Of a stretch of DNA of 64,000 nucleotides, positions 36,796-47,041 are shown in pieces. Position 1 is the stretch's first letter, and each line of letters opens with the position of its first letter. The stretch comes from Mycolicibacterium litorale (lineage in GTDB: Bacteria; Actinomycetota; Actinomycetes; Mycobacteriales; Mycobacteriaceae): NCBI GenBank assembly GCA_002007745.1, contig CP019882.1, forward strand, positions 5,332,001 to 5,396,000, written 5' to 3'. The notes under the pieces were generated by a model. That model saw only the letters and a list, made by a program, of their open reading frames with translations, was not told the DNA's origin and did no database searches. A program made the position numbers and the translations under genes.

Positions 36796-37343
36796 TCGAA
36801 GCCCGACCGCAGCGTCCACGCCGAGCCCCGAAAGTGCAGGACGGTCCGGCTGGCGGGTGCGACGTCGATGCGCCAGAACGACTTCGGCGGCGCCTCCAGA
36901 GCGGTCAGGATCGCCGCGCGCACCACCGCCGGATGGGTGACGGCCAGGGTACGGCCCTGCGTCGCACCGACGTCGCCAAGCCAGCCCCGCACCCGCGCTG
37001 TCAACGCGACGATGGATTCACCGCCATGAGGGGCGTCGCCCGGCGCGGACATCCAGCGTGCGAGGTGGACGGGATCCAGCTCGCCCAGCGCGCGGCCGCG
37101 CCACTGCCCGCAGTCCAGATCTGCCAGCCGCTCGTCGATGCGGACCCGCAGCCCGAGCGCTTCGGCAGTCTCGCGGACCCGTGCCTCTGGACCGGACAGC
37201 AGGTGTTCGGCGGCACCGAGATTGAGCCGGTCGAGCTGGCTGCGGCCCAACGGGGTCAGCGACTCGTCGACGGGAAATCGTCCGGCTGCCATGGCGTCGG
37301 TCATGGCATGTGACACCAGGGTCAGCCGGACGACCTCACTCAC
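36786..37343 (-). CDS. Histidine phosphatase-like protein with altered RHG motif
   Basis: This 185-residue protein has the phosphoglycerate-mutase/CobC-like fold, with RVRETAEALGL, a Glu region and the second catalytic His in AVTHPAVVRA. The first motif, normally RHG, reads LVSHAMTDA: the phosphate-binding Arg is Ser and the Gly is Ala. The GTG start overlaps the cbtA stop by 4 bp. That coupling to cobalt transport behind a cobalamin riboswitch suggests a B12-linked role, for example CobC-like, but the altered site may reduce or change activity. It converges on lpqF with a 10-bp overlap. Confidence 0.75.
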   Translation of the reverse strand: MSEVVRLTLVSHAMTDAMAAGRFPVDESLTPLGRSQLDRLNLGAAEHLLSGPEARVRETAEALGLRVRIDERLADLDCGQWRGRALGELDPVHLARWMSAPGDAPHGGESIVALTARVRGWLGDVGATQGRTLAVTHPAVVRAAILTALEAPPKSFWRIDVAPASRTVLHFRGSAWTLRSGFDQR

Positions 37344-38140
37344 GCAGCGACGTGCTCCTGCCGCTGACCGTCGAGCAGCCGCGACAGCATCGCCCCGCCG
37401 AACAATCCGATCGTCGCCCAGATGATCACCTGGGTGCCCAGTGAGTACAACCGGAACTCGTAGAGATCGGCCGCCGGGAAGCCCGGAAACACGATGGCCC
37501 CGGCGTCGTTGACCATCGGGCCGGGCGTCTCGTCGATCGTCGGCAGGATGAGCATCACGATCGCGACCGCGACGATGTATGCACCGCCGGCGGCCAAGGT
37601 GGCGTTCCAGGCCCCCAGTGCCGGGGTGAGCTGGAACGCGAGATAGACCGCGGCCACCATCAGCAGCGCGGACAGCGCCACCATCAACACGTACAGCAGG
37701 GCGCGTTGCCTGATCGTCTCGTCGAGGCTGGTCGCCGGCGGGTTGGGCGGATACTTGAGCGCCGGCACCACCCACAGCGCGACCAGCATGGCGCCGGCCA
37801 CCAGGACTGCGAGCTTGCGGGCCGACACGGATCCGATCCGGCTGTAGGCCACGCAGAACACGACGGCGAACAACGCACCCAGGGCGACGCTGAACGCCAG
37901 CACGCCCAATCCCATGCCGATGTTGGACTGCACCGCACGGGTGAAGAGCTCACCGCCCTCTTCGTGGCCGTGCCCGTGGCCGCTGGCCGTCTCCATGGCT
38001 TCATGCGCCGCGGCGGTGCCGTCCTCGAATTCGATGGCCCGCCCCACGATCGGTTCGATGAAGATCTTCGACCAGACGAATCCGAGCAGGCCGGCAAGGG
38101 CGCCGGCCAGGATGCCGCGCCAGATTATTGACTTTTCCAT
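37340..38140 (-). CDS. cbtA: Cobalt transporter subunit CbtA
   Basis: This 266-residue membrane protein has about six TM segments and a His-rich loop near residues 50-60 (ASGHGHGHEEGGE), typical of CbtA, a predicted cobalt carrier. It lies between cbtB and a histidine phosphatase-like gene in one operon under a cobalamin riboswitch. When B12 is scarce the operon should be expressed to bring in cobalt. Confidence 0.88.
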   Translation of the reverse strand: MEKSIIWRGILAGALAGLLGFVWSKIFIEPIVGRAIEFEDGTAAAHEAMETASGHGHGHEEGGELFTRAVQSNIGMGLGVLAFSVALGALFAVVFCVAYSRIGSVSARKLAVLVAGAMLVALWVVPALKYPPNPPATSLDETIRQRALLYVLMVALSALLMVAAVYLAFQLTPALGAWNATLAAGGAYIVAVAIVMLILPTIDETPGPMVNDAGAIVFPGFPAADLYEFRLYSLGTQVIIWATIGLFGGAMLSRLLDGQRQEHVAA

Positions 38141-38163
38141 GAGGTCAGCGCTATCCCGCCGAC

Positions 38164-38379
38164 TCAGTGGCAGGGGAAGCCGAGCAGATGGCGGGCGTCA
38201 TGCACGAATTCGTGGATGTACATGTTGTCGCCGAAAACCGAGGTGGCGCCCTGATCGACGCCGACGAAATAGAGCACTACCAGCGCGAAGAACGCGGTCA
38301 GCGAGAGCCAGACGACGGCCTTGGTGGCCGACAGGTCGACGGCGCGGCTGCGGCCTGACTGGGTGTGTGAAGTAGCCAT
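38164..38379 (-). CDS. cbtB: Cobalt transporter subunit CbtB
   Basis: This 71-residue protein has one TM segment (about residues 22-43) and a C-terminal His-bearing tail (IHEFVHDARHLLGFPCH), the CbtB signature. A GAAAGGAC ribosome region precedes the ATG. It is the first gene of the cbtB-cbtA-phosphatase operon, directly after the riboswitch. Confidence 0.9.
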   Translation of the reverse strand: MATSHTQSGRSRAVDLSATKAVVWLSLTAFFALVVLYFVGVDQGATSVFGDNMYIHEFVHDARHLLGFPCH

Positions 38380-38419
38380 GAAGATGTCCTTTCAGGGAGC
38401 GTCGCGTCCCTCGATGAAC

Positions 38420-38516
38420 GGTGACGAGCGTCGGGTCTGACTGTGGACAGTGGCGCGACCGTTCTGGATTCTCACCAGATTCCTCGACTCGTCTCTGACA
38501 TTGGGCATCCTAACCC
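38420..38516 (-). promoter_or_regulatory. Cobalamin riboswitch
   Basis: On the reverse strand, about 40-135 bp before the cbtB start, the sequence contains GGTGAGAATCC between arms ATCTGG and CCAGA, followed by CGGTCGCGCCACTGT. These are the conserved cobalamin-riboswitch core and B12 box. A -10-like TAGGAT lies at the 5' edge. B12 binding should reduce expression of the cobalt-transport operon. Ends are approximate. Confidence 0.88.
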
Positions 38517-38525
38517 CTGCCGGGT

Positions 38526-38894
38526 CTAGCCCGCGCCGTATCCCAGTTGCTGGGCGGTGTACTTGGCGGCCTCGGTGACCGGCACGGCCTGCACGGCGGT
38601 GCCGTACGCGCAGAGCTCGGTCCACACATCACCGAGTTCGGTGGTGTCGAAACGCATCCCGACGATGGCATTGCCGCCGCGCTTACGCGCCTCGTCCATC
38701 AGCCGGTTCATCGCCTCGTTGCGGCTGTCGGCAAGGTTCTTCGTCATCCCCTGCAGCTCACCGCCGAACATGCTCTTCAGGCCGGCGCCCATCTGGGAGA
38801 AGGCATTGCGCGAGCGCACGGTCAGCCCGAAGACCTCGCCGCAGACCCGCTGGATCTCCCAACCCGGAATGTCGTTCGTCGTCACAACAAGCAT
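38526..38894 (-). CDS. YbjQ/UPF0145 family protein
   Basis: This 122-residue protein belongs to the YbjQ (DUF74) family of small pentameric proteins. Key stretches are TTNDIPGWEIQRVCGEVFGL, RNEAMNRLMDEARKRGGNAI and VGMRFDT. It is often called a heavy-metal-binding protein, but function is not settled. The ATG at 38894 is used because the homologous region begins there. It sits just upstream of the B12 riboswitch on the same strand. Confidence 0.85.
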   Translation of the reverse strand: MLVVTTNDIPGWEIQRVCGEVFGLTVRSRNAFSQMGAGLKSMFGGELQGMTKNLADSRNEAMNRLMDEARKRGGNAIVGMRFDTTELGDVWTELCAYGTAVQAVPVTEAAKYTAQQLGYGAG

Positions 38895-38995
38895 GAGCAG
38901 AGGGTAGCTGGCGTTGCTGTCAGCATCGAGGGCCCGCGCGCGGCGAGTCCGTGCCGCCACCGCGAGTTCGGGATCTGTCACCGAGGCGGGTACGA

Positions 38996-39028
38996 CGAAG
39001 GCCCCCGACTCGCGGTCGGGGGCCTTCG
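38996..39028 (-). terminator. Hairpin terminator after clpC1
   Basis: CGAAGGCCCCCGAC and GTCGGGGGCCTTCG form a perfect 14-bp stem around a 5-base loop, 14 bp past the clpC1 stop. There is no T-run, which is common in mycobacterial terminators. Confidence 0.8.
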
Positions 39029-39042
39029 CTCGGCGTGGGTTC

Positions 39043-41571
<2,529 letters not shown>

Positions 41572-41680
41572 CCTCGGTTACCTGCTCTCCATCACGATTA
41601 GGTACAGCGGTAGTCACCACGTACCTGTCGTCCACTCTAATGGGCGCCCCCGGGAGGCGTCCTCCCTTGGCCACCCATAC

Positions 41681-41695
41681 CCGCTTAGCTAGCGG
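41681..41695. promoter_or_regulatory. Palindrome upstream of clpC1
   Basis: CCGCT-TAGCT-AGCGG is a perfect inverted repeat 110 bp upstream of the clpC1 start. It may be an operator for a clp-gene regulator such as ClgR, but its spacing does not clearly match the motif I remember. Confidence 0.3.
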
Positions 41696-41803
41696 TGCAG
41701 ACCTAGCACACCAACGTGGGAGAAGGGAGATTCGTTTCCGGTAACCGCCGGTTGCCGCTTCGCCGGAAGCGAACGGCGCCAGGCAGTGCTCAGGTTGCGG
41801 TGC

Positions 41804-42145
41804 TCAGGTTGCGGCGTGGAAGGCGTCGATGATGTCGGCCGGGATACGCCCCCGGGTCGACACCTTGTGACCGTTGCGGCGCGCCCACTCCCGGATCGCC
41901 GCGCTCTGCTCGCGGTCGATGGCGGCACGGCCCCGCCCGGGCGGGCCGGAGCGACCCCGGCGGCGGCCACCGACCCGGCGGCTGGCCTCGACCCACGGCT
42001 TGAGATCGTTCCGGAGTTTCTGAGCATTTTTGGAGGAAAGATCGATCTCATAGCTCACTCCGTCGAGCGAGAATTCCACGGTTTCGTCAGCCGAGCCCGA
42101 ACCGTCGAAATCGTCGACGAGGGTGACGGTCACCTTTTTTGCCAT
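41804..42145 (-). CDS. lsr2: Nucleoid-associated silencer Lsr2
   Basis: Lsr2 is an H-NS-like protein that binds AT-rich DNA and silences foreign genes. The 113-residue product has the N-terminal oligomerisation domain (MAKKVTVTLVDDFDGSGSAD) and a C-terminal DNA-binding domain with the AT-hook-like RGR (NGHKVSTRGRIPADI). The ATG at 42145 fits the M. tuberculosis start. It is between clpC1 and lysS, the conserved order. Confidence 0.97.
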   Translation of the reverse strand: MAKKVTVTLVDDFDGSGSADETVEFSLDGVSYEIDLSSKNAQKLRNDLKPWVEASRRVGGRRRGRSGPPGRGRAAIDREQSAAIREWARRNGHKVSTRGRIPADIIDAFHAAT

Positions 42146-42209
42146 TACCTCACTGAATCCTTCTGCCTGCGCACAACAAGCGATTGCCGAGCGTCTCCCC
42201 CATGTGCAC

Positions 42210-42224
42210 CAATGTGCCACATTG
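42210..42224. promoter_or_regulatory. Short palindrome upstream of lsr2
   Basis: CAATGT-GCC-ACATTG is a perfect inverted repeat in the 115-bp lysS-lsr2 gap, 65 bp before the lsr2 start. An operator role is only a possibility. Confidence 0.3.
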
Positions 42225-42260
42225 CCGCACGGCATTCAACAACGTTTGGATCAGCGCACC

Positions 42261-43823
42261 TCAGCTGTGGCGCCGAACAATCGGGAACAATACGGTTTCC
42301 CGAATTGACAACCCGGTGAGCGCCATCAACAGCCGATCGATTCCCATTCCGGTGCCCGTCGTCGGCGGCATGCCGTACTCCATGGCGGCGAGGAAATCCT
42401 CGTCCAGCGCCATCGCCTCGTCATCGCCGGCAGCGGCCGCCCTGGCCTGGGCCTCGAACCGTTCCCGCTGCACGATCGGGTCGACCAACTCCGAGTAACC
42501 GGTGGCCAGTTCGACTCCGCGCACGTATAGGTCCCACTTCTCGGTGACGCCGGCGATGCTGCGGTGCTGGCGGGTCAACGGTGTGGTCTCGACCGGGAAA
42601 TCCTTGACGAATGTCGGGGCCCACAATGTGTTGCCGACGGTGTGTTCCCACAGCTCCTCGATCAGCTTGCCGTGGCCGTAGCCGCGATCGCGCGGGATCT
42701 CGACGTCCAGGCGGTCGGCAATGGCCAGTAAGTAATCCAACGAGGTCTGCGGCGTGATCTCTTCGCCCAGCGCTTCCGACAACGACGGGTACATTTGTAT
42801 CGACGCCCATTCGCCGTCGAGGTCATAGATTGATCCGTCCGGCAATGGCACTTGCCTGGTACCGATGGCCTCGTCGGCGACTTCTTGAATAACTTCGCGC
42901 GTGACGATCGCCGAATCGTCATAGGTTCCCCACGCTTGATAAGTCTCGAGCATCGCGAATTCTGGCGAATGTGTTGAATCGGCGCCCTCGTTGCGGAAGT
43001 TCCGATTGAGCTCGAATACTTTCTCCAGACCCCCGACGACGCACCGCTTGAGAAACAGCTCCGGAGCAATTCGCAGATACAGGTCGGCGTCGAGCGCATT
43101 GGAGTGGGTGACGAACGGACGCGCAGCCGCACCACCGGCCAGCGTCTGCAACATCGGGGTCTCGACCTCCAGGAACCCGCGCCGCTCCAGGGCGTTGCGG
43201 ACCGCACGCACCACCGCGATCCGCTGGCGGGCCACCGTGCGGGCCTGCGGCCGCACGATCAGGTCGACGTAACGCTGCCGGACCCGGGACTCCTCGCTCA
43301 TCTCCTTGTGCGCGACCGGCAGCGGTCGCAGCGCCTTGCTGGCCATCTGCCAGGAGTCGGCGAGTACCGACAACTCCCCACGGCGCGAGCTGATCACCTC
43401 GCCGTGCACGAACACGATGTCACCGAGGTCCACCTCGGACTTCCAGGCCTCCAGTGCCTGCTCACCCACTCCGGCGAGGCTGATCATCGCCTGCAACTGG
43501 GTGCCGTCGCCCTCCTGCAGGGTGGCGAAGCACAACTTGCCGGAGTTGCGGGCGAACACCACCCGTCCGGTCACGCCGACGATGTCGCCGGTGGTGGCGT
43601 CGGCGGCCAGGTCGGGATAGGCGGCCCTGATCTCGGCCAGCGAGTGGGTGCGCGCCACCGCCACCGGGTAGGGGTCCTTACCCTCGGCCAGCAGCCGCTC
43701 GCGCTTGGCTTGGCGGATCCGGAACTGCTCGGGGACCTCAGAGCCTTCGTTCTCGACGTGAGGATCGGCGACGCGGGCTTTGTCCGGTGTATCAGCAGAG
43801 TCCGGCGTATCAGCAGAGGTCAC
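42261..43823 (-). CDS. lysS: Lysyl-tRNA synthetase, class II
   Basis: This 520-residue class II synthetase charges tRNA-Lys. It has an OB-fold anticodon domain (VGVTGRVVFARNSGKLCFAT), motif 2 (FRNEGADSTHSPEFAMLETY) and motif 3 (GTGMGIDRLLMALTG). The N-terminus is about 15 residues longer than M. tuberculosis LysS and begins with a duplicated SADTPD coded by an 18-bp tandem repeat. The GTG at 43823 is only 23 bp from a divergent ATG, so the true start may be downstream. Confidence 0.93.
   Translation of the reverse strand: MTSADTPDSADTPDKARVADPHVENEGSEVPEQFRIRQAKRERLLAEGKDPYPVAVARTHSLAEIRAAYPDLAADATTGDIVGVTGRVVFARNSGKLCFATLQEGDGTQLQAMISLAGVGEQALEAWKSEVDLGDIVFVHGEVISSRRGELSVLADSWQMASKALRPLPVAHKEMSEESRVRQRYVDLIVRPQARTVARQRIAVVRAVRNALERRGFLEVETPMLQTLAGGAAARPFVTHSNALDADLYLRIAPELFLKRCVVGGLEKVFELNRNFRNEGADSTHSPEFAMLETYQAWGTYDDSAIVTREVIQEVADEAIGTRQVPLPDGSIYDLDGEWASIQMYPSLSEALGEEITPQTSLDYLLAIADRLDVEIPRDRGYGHGKLIEELWEHTVGNTLWAPTFVKDFPVETTPLTRQHRSIAGVTEKWDLYVRGVELATGYSELVDPIVQRERFEAQARAAAAGDDEAMALDEDFLAAMEYGMPPTTGTGMGIDRLLMALTGLSIRETVLFPIVRRHS
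43783..43818. repeat. 18-bp tandem repeat at the lysS start
   Basis: Two adjacent 18-base units, GTCCGGTGTATCAGCAGA and GTCCGGCGTATCAGCAGA, differ at one base. They encode the duplicated SADTPD near the LysS N-terminus, or lie in its leader if a later start is used. Confidence 0.85.
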
Positions 43824-43846
43824 GACGTGCCAGCTTAAATGAGGCC

Positions 43847-45145
43847 ATGACGCCGCTCATCAACGCCGCTGCGGTAGCGGCCTTGGCCGACGAACGGGTG
43901 GACTGGCGATTCAAGGGTCTGCCCGCCGCCTGGAATGGGCGCACACCCGCCCAGATCTGTGCCGATCCACGCGAACTGGTCAGCGCCGGCCCGCTGGGCC
44001 CGGTGTGTGTCCTGCACGCGGACGCGCTCAACCACAACCTGGCGACGATGGCCGACTGGTGTGTGCGGCACGGCGTCGAACTGGCGCCGCACGGCAAGAC
44101 CCATATGGCACCGCAGCTGTTGGCCCGCCAATTCGAGGCCGGGGCGTGTGCGGTGACCGCCGCCACGATCAGCCAGGTGCGGACGTTGCGCGCCTTCGGC
44201 GTACGCCAGGTGGTGCTGGCCAACGAATTGGTCGACGCCGCCGGGCTGGCCTGGCTGGCCGCCGAGCTCGACGACGATCCCGACTTCCGGTTGATCTGCT
44301 GGGTGGACTCGACCGACGGGGTGCGGCTGATGACCCAAGCACTGGACAGGGCCGGCCGGTTCAGCGACGCCCGGCGGCCGGTCGAGGTGTGTGTCGAGCT
44401 CGGCGCGATGGGCACCCGCACCGGCTGTCGCGACGACGCGCGGGCCGACGAGGTGGCCGCGGCCGCCGTGGCCAGCCCGCGACTCCGACTGGTCGGGGTG
44501 GCCGGCTACGAGGCCGCGTTGGGCCACGACGTATCGGCGGCCGGTGTCCAGCGGGTCGGCGATTACCTGAAGTGGATGCGCACCGTGGCGGCGCGGCTGG
44601 CGCAGCGCTGCGAGGTGGCCGATATCGCCGAGGTTGTCGTCACCGCCGGCGGGAGCACCCACTTCGACCTGGTGGCACGGGCCCTGGCCGGGCCGTGGCG
44701 CACCATCCTGCGCAGCGGTTGCTACCTGACCAACGACGACGGCCTCTACCTGAGGACCTCACCGCTGACCCGGCCCGGCGCCGAGCCGGGCGGCTTCCGG
44801 GCCGCCATGCAGGTCTGGGCGCAGGTGTGCTCACGACCGGAGCCGGGGCTGGCCTTGGTGACGATGGGTCGCCGTGACGTGTCATTCGACCAGGGACTTC
44901 CCGTGCCGCAACAACTTTGGCGCGACTCGCACTGGACGCCGGACGGGCTGGCCGGGTGTGAGGTGACCAATCTGAACGACCAGCACGCGTTTTTGCGGCT
45001 CTCACCGGCCGCCGAGGCGGTGGCGGTCGGGGATTGGATCGCGTTCGGGGTGTCCCATCCGTGCACGGTGTTCGACAAGTGGCAGCTGATTCCGGTACTC
45101 GATCGGGGTGGTCGAGTGATCGAGCTGGTGCGCACGTTCTTCTGA
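43847..45145 (+). CDS. PLP-dependent D-serine dehydratase-like / amino acid deaminase
   Basis: This 432-residue protein has the alanine-racemase-like N-terminal barrel of the DSD1 family: the PLP Lys in LAPHGKTHMAPQL near residue 80, a VTAGGSTHFD phosphate-region motif, and a C-terminal beta domain ending in GVSHPCTVFDKW, the metal-binding HxC of D-serine dehydratases. Likely chemistry is deamination of a D- or 3-hydroxy amino acid. The ATG at 43847 starts the domain. It is 19 bp before the formylglycine-generating-enzyme gene, so the two are probably co-transcribed. Confidence 0.82.
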   Translation: MTPLINAAAVAALADERVDWRFKGLPAAWNGRTPAQICADPRELVSAGPLGPVCVLHADALNHNLATMADWCVRHGVELAPHGKTHMAPQLLARQFEAGACAVTAATISQVRTLRAFGVRQVVLANELVDAAGLAWLAAELDDDPDFRLICWVDSTDGVRLMTQALDRAGRFSDARRPVEVCVELGAMGTRTGCRDDARADEVAAAAVASPRLRLVGVAGYEAALGHDVSAAGVQRVGDYLKWMRTVAARLAQRCEVADIAEVVVTAGGSTHFDLVARALAGPWRTILRSGCYLTNDDGLYLRTSPLTRPGAEPGGFRAAMQVWAQVCSRPEPGLALVTMGRRDVSFDQGLPVPQQLWRDSHWTPDGLAGCEVTNLNDQHAFLRLSPAAEAVAVGDWIAFGVSHPCTVFDKWQLIPVLDRGGRVIELVRTFF

Positions 45146-45164
45146 GCACGCCTAGCCTTGCCGG

Positions 45165-46043
45165 ATGCTCACTGAATTGGTGGACCTGCCCGGTGGCTCA
45201 TATCGCATGGGGTCGATCGACTTCTATCCCGAGGAGGCACCCGTACACACCGTGTCGATCACGCCCTTCGCGATCGAACGCCATCCGGTTACCAATGCCC
45301 AGTTCGCCGAATTCGTCTCGTCGACCGGCTATTCCACCGTCGCCGAGCGCGCCCTGGACCCCGCGGCTTTTCCCAGCGTGCCTGCCGACGAGCTGGTCCC
45401 CGGCGCGCTGGTGTTTCGACAGACGAGCGGTCCGGTGAATCTGCGCGACTGGCGTCAGTGGTGGGAGTGGGTGCCCGGCGCCTGCTGGCGGCACCCGCAC
45501 GGGCCAGGGTCTTCGATCGACGACCGGCCAGATCACCCGGTTGTGCAGGTCGCTTACCCGGATGCCGCCGCCTATGCCGCCTGGGCGGGGCGCCGGTTAC
45601 CCAGCGAGGCGCAGTGGGAATACGCCGCTCGCGCCGGTGCGCAGACCGCCTACGCATGGGGCGACGACGTGCGTCCCGGCGGCCAGCTGATGGCCAACAC
45701 CTGGCAGGGGGCATTTCCGTATCGCAATGAGGGAACGCTCGGCTGGCAGGGCACCTCGCCGGTCGGCACCTTCCCGCCAAACGGGTTCGGATTGGTCGAC
45801 ATGATCGGCAACGTCTGGGAGTGGACCACCACGGCATATACCCGCCACCATCAGCTAGGCCGCCCTGCCCAGGGCTGCTGCCCGACGCCGCCATCCGACG
45901 GTGACCCAACCATTCACCAGGCGCTCAAGGGCGGATCGCATCTGTGCGCCCCCGAGTATTGCCACCGCTACCGGCCCGCGGCACGCTCATCACAGTCGCA
46001 GGACAGTGCCACCACCCACATCGGCTTTCGCTGCATCGGCTGA
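45165..46043 (+). CDS. Formylglycine-generating enzyme (sulfatase activator)
   Basis: FGE oxidises the active-site Cys of type I sulfatases to formylglycine, using copper and oxygen. The 292-residue protein has the N-terminal GSIDFYPEEAPVHTV motif, PVVQVAYPDAAAYAAW, RLPSEAQWEYAAR, and the C-terminal GGSHLCAPEYCHRYRPAARS with the copper Cys pair as in M. tuberculosis and Streptomyces FGE. The substrate is very likely the Cys-type sulfatase three genes downstream. Confidence 0.93.
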   Translation: MLTELVDLPGGSYRMGSIDFYPEEAPVHTVSITPFAIERHPVTNAQFAEFVSSTGYSTVAERALDPAAFPSVPADELVPGALVFRQTSGPVNLRDWRQWWEWVPGACWRHPHGPGSSIDDRPDHPVVQVAYPDAAAYAAWAGRRLPSEAQWEYAARAGAQTAYAWGDDVRPGGQLMANTWQGAFPYRNEGTLGWQGTSPVGTFPPNGFGLVDMIGNVWEWTTTAYTRHHQLGRPAQGCCPTPPSDGDPTIHQALKGGSHLCAPEYCHRYRPAARSSQSQDSATTHIGFRCIG

Positions 46044-46113
46044 ATGCCACCTAGTGGCGAAACAAAGCCCCCAACGCCGGGTCATAGCTGCTGGCCTCAG
46101 CGTTTTCGACGCA

Positions 46114-46145
46114 TCAGGTGGCGTAACATTTCCAACACCGCCACC
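46114..46145. promoter_or_regulatory. Candidate GntR operator
   Basis: GGTGGCG at 46117-46123 and CGCCACC at 46139-46145 are inverted around 15 bases, just upstream of the GntR ATG. The left half lies in TCAGGTGGCGTAAC (46114-46127), which recurs exactly at 51118-51131 before the ABC transporter operon. Confidence 0.5.
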
Positions 46146-46172
46146 GTGCCCTCTGGATGGCACAGTGAATGC

Positions 46173-46973
46173 ATGCCACGGCGCCCGAAGATCCCACCGA
46201 AGGACTTTCCCCGTCCGCCGGTGCGCGACTACGCCGGCACCCGGGCAGACGCGGCACGGTGGGTTCGCGACGTATTGCGCGGCCAGATCCTCGAAGGGGC
46301 CTACGGCGGGCTCGCGGCCGCACGCCCGGCGCTGCCCCCGGAATCGGAGCTCGCCGTCGAACTCGGTGTGAGCCGGAACGCGATTCGCGAAGCGTTGGAG
46401 TTACTCAGGGGCGAAGGGCTCATCACCCGGGTGCAGGGCTCGGGGACATTCGTCACCGGAGCGAAGCTGCGCCAGCACCTCGATCGGCTCGAAGGGCTGG
46501 CAGAATCGCTTGCTGGACACCAGCTTCCGGTGGACAACGTCGTGCTTTCCGTGCGCGAGTCTACCGCGACTCCGTTCGTCGCCGCGAAACTACAGCTGCC
46601 GGAGAACGCACCGATCCTGTTCATCGAGAGGCTGCGCTCGGTGGGCGGACTCCCACTGTCTCTGGACACCACGTCGTTGCGGATCGGTGCTATCCCGGTC
46701 GACGCCGAGCTTACCCAGCAGGACGTCTTCGCCCTCATCGAGCAGGAGCTCGGGGTCCGGCTCGGTTGGGCAGAGATCACCGTCGAATCCGTTGCGGCAG
46801 ACGCCAAGACCGCTGAGCTACTCAAAATACGAACTGGTGCACCACTGTTGTTGCTTCACCGGCTCACCCACCTCGAGGACGGCACCCCGTTCGACCTCGA
46901 GACCGTGCGGTACCGCGGCGACCGGTGTTCATTGGTGACCACCGCCGCCCGCGGAACCGCTCCCCCACCCTGA
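46173..46973 (+). CDS. GntR/HutC-type transcriptional regulator
   Basis: This 266-residue regulator has a winged HTH near residues 20-95 (ALPPESELAVELGVSRNAIR, EALELLRGEGLI) and a UTRA effector domain (PILFIERLRSVGGLPLSLDT). The start is ATG 46173; the frame is open to 46044 but lacks a domain there. It is 69 bp upstream of the sulfatase on the same strand. It probably controls the sulfatase and related uptake genes in response to a substrate-derived ligand. Confidence 0.88.
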   Translation: MPRRPKIPPKDFPRPPVRDYAGTRADAARWVRDVLRGQILEGAYGGLAAARPALPPESELAVELGVSRNAIREALELLRGEGLITRVQGSGTFVTGAKLRQHLDRLEGLAESLAGHQLPVDNVVLSVRESTATPFVAAKLQLPENAPILFIERLRSVGGLPLSLDTTSLRIGAIPVDAELTQQDVFALIEQELGVRLGWAEITVESVAADAKTAELLKIRTGAPLLLLHRLTHLEDGTPFDLETVRYRGDRCSLVTTAARGTAPPP

Positions 46974-47041
46974 CATCCAAGGCTCGTCACTTCCTCGCCC
47001 GGCAGGGAATCAACCGCAATGAACAGAGAGGTCTCTTCGTC

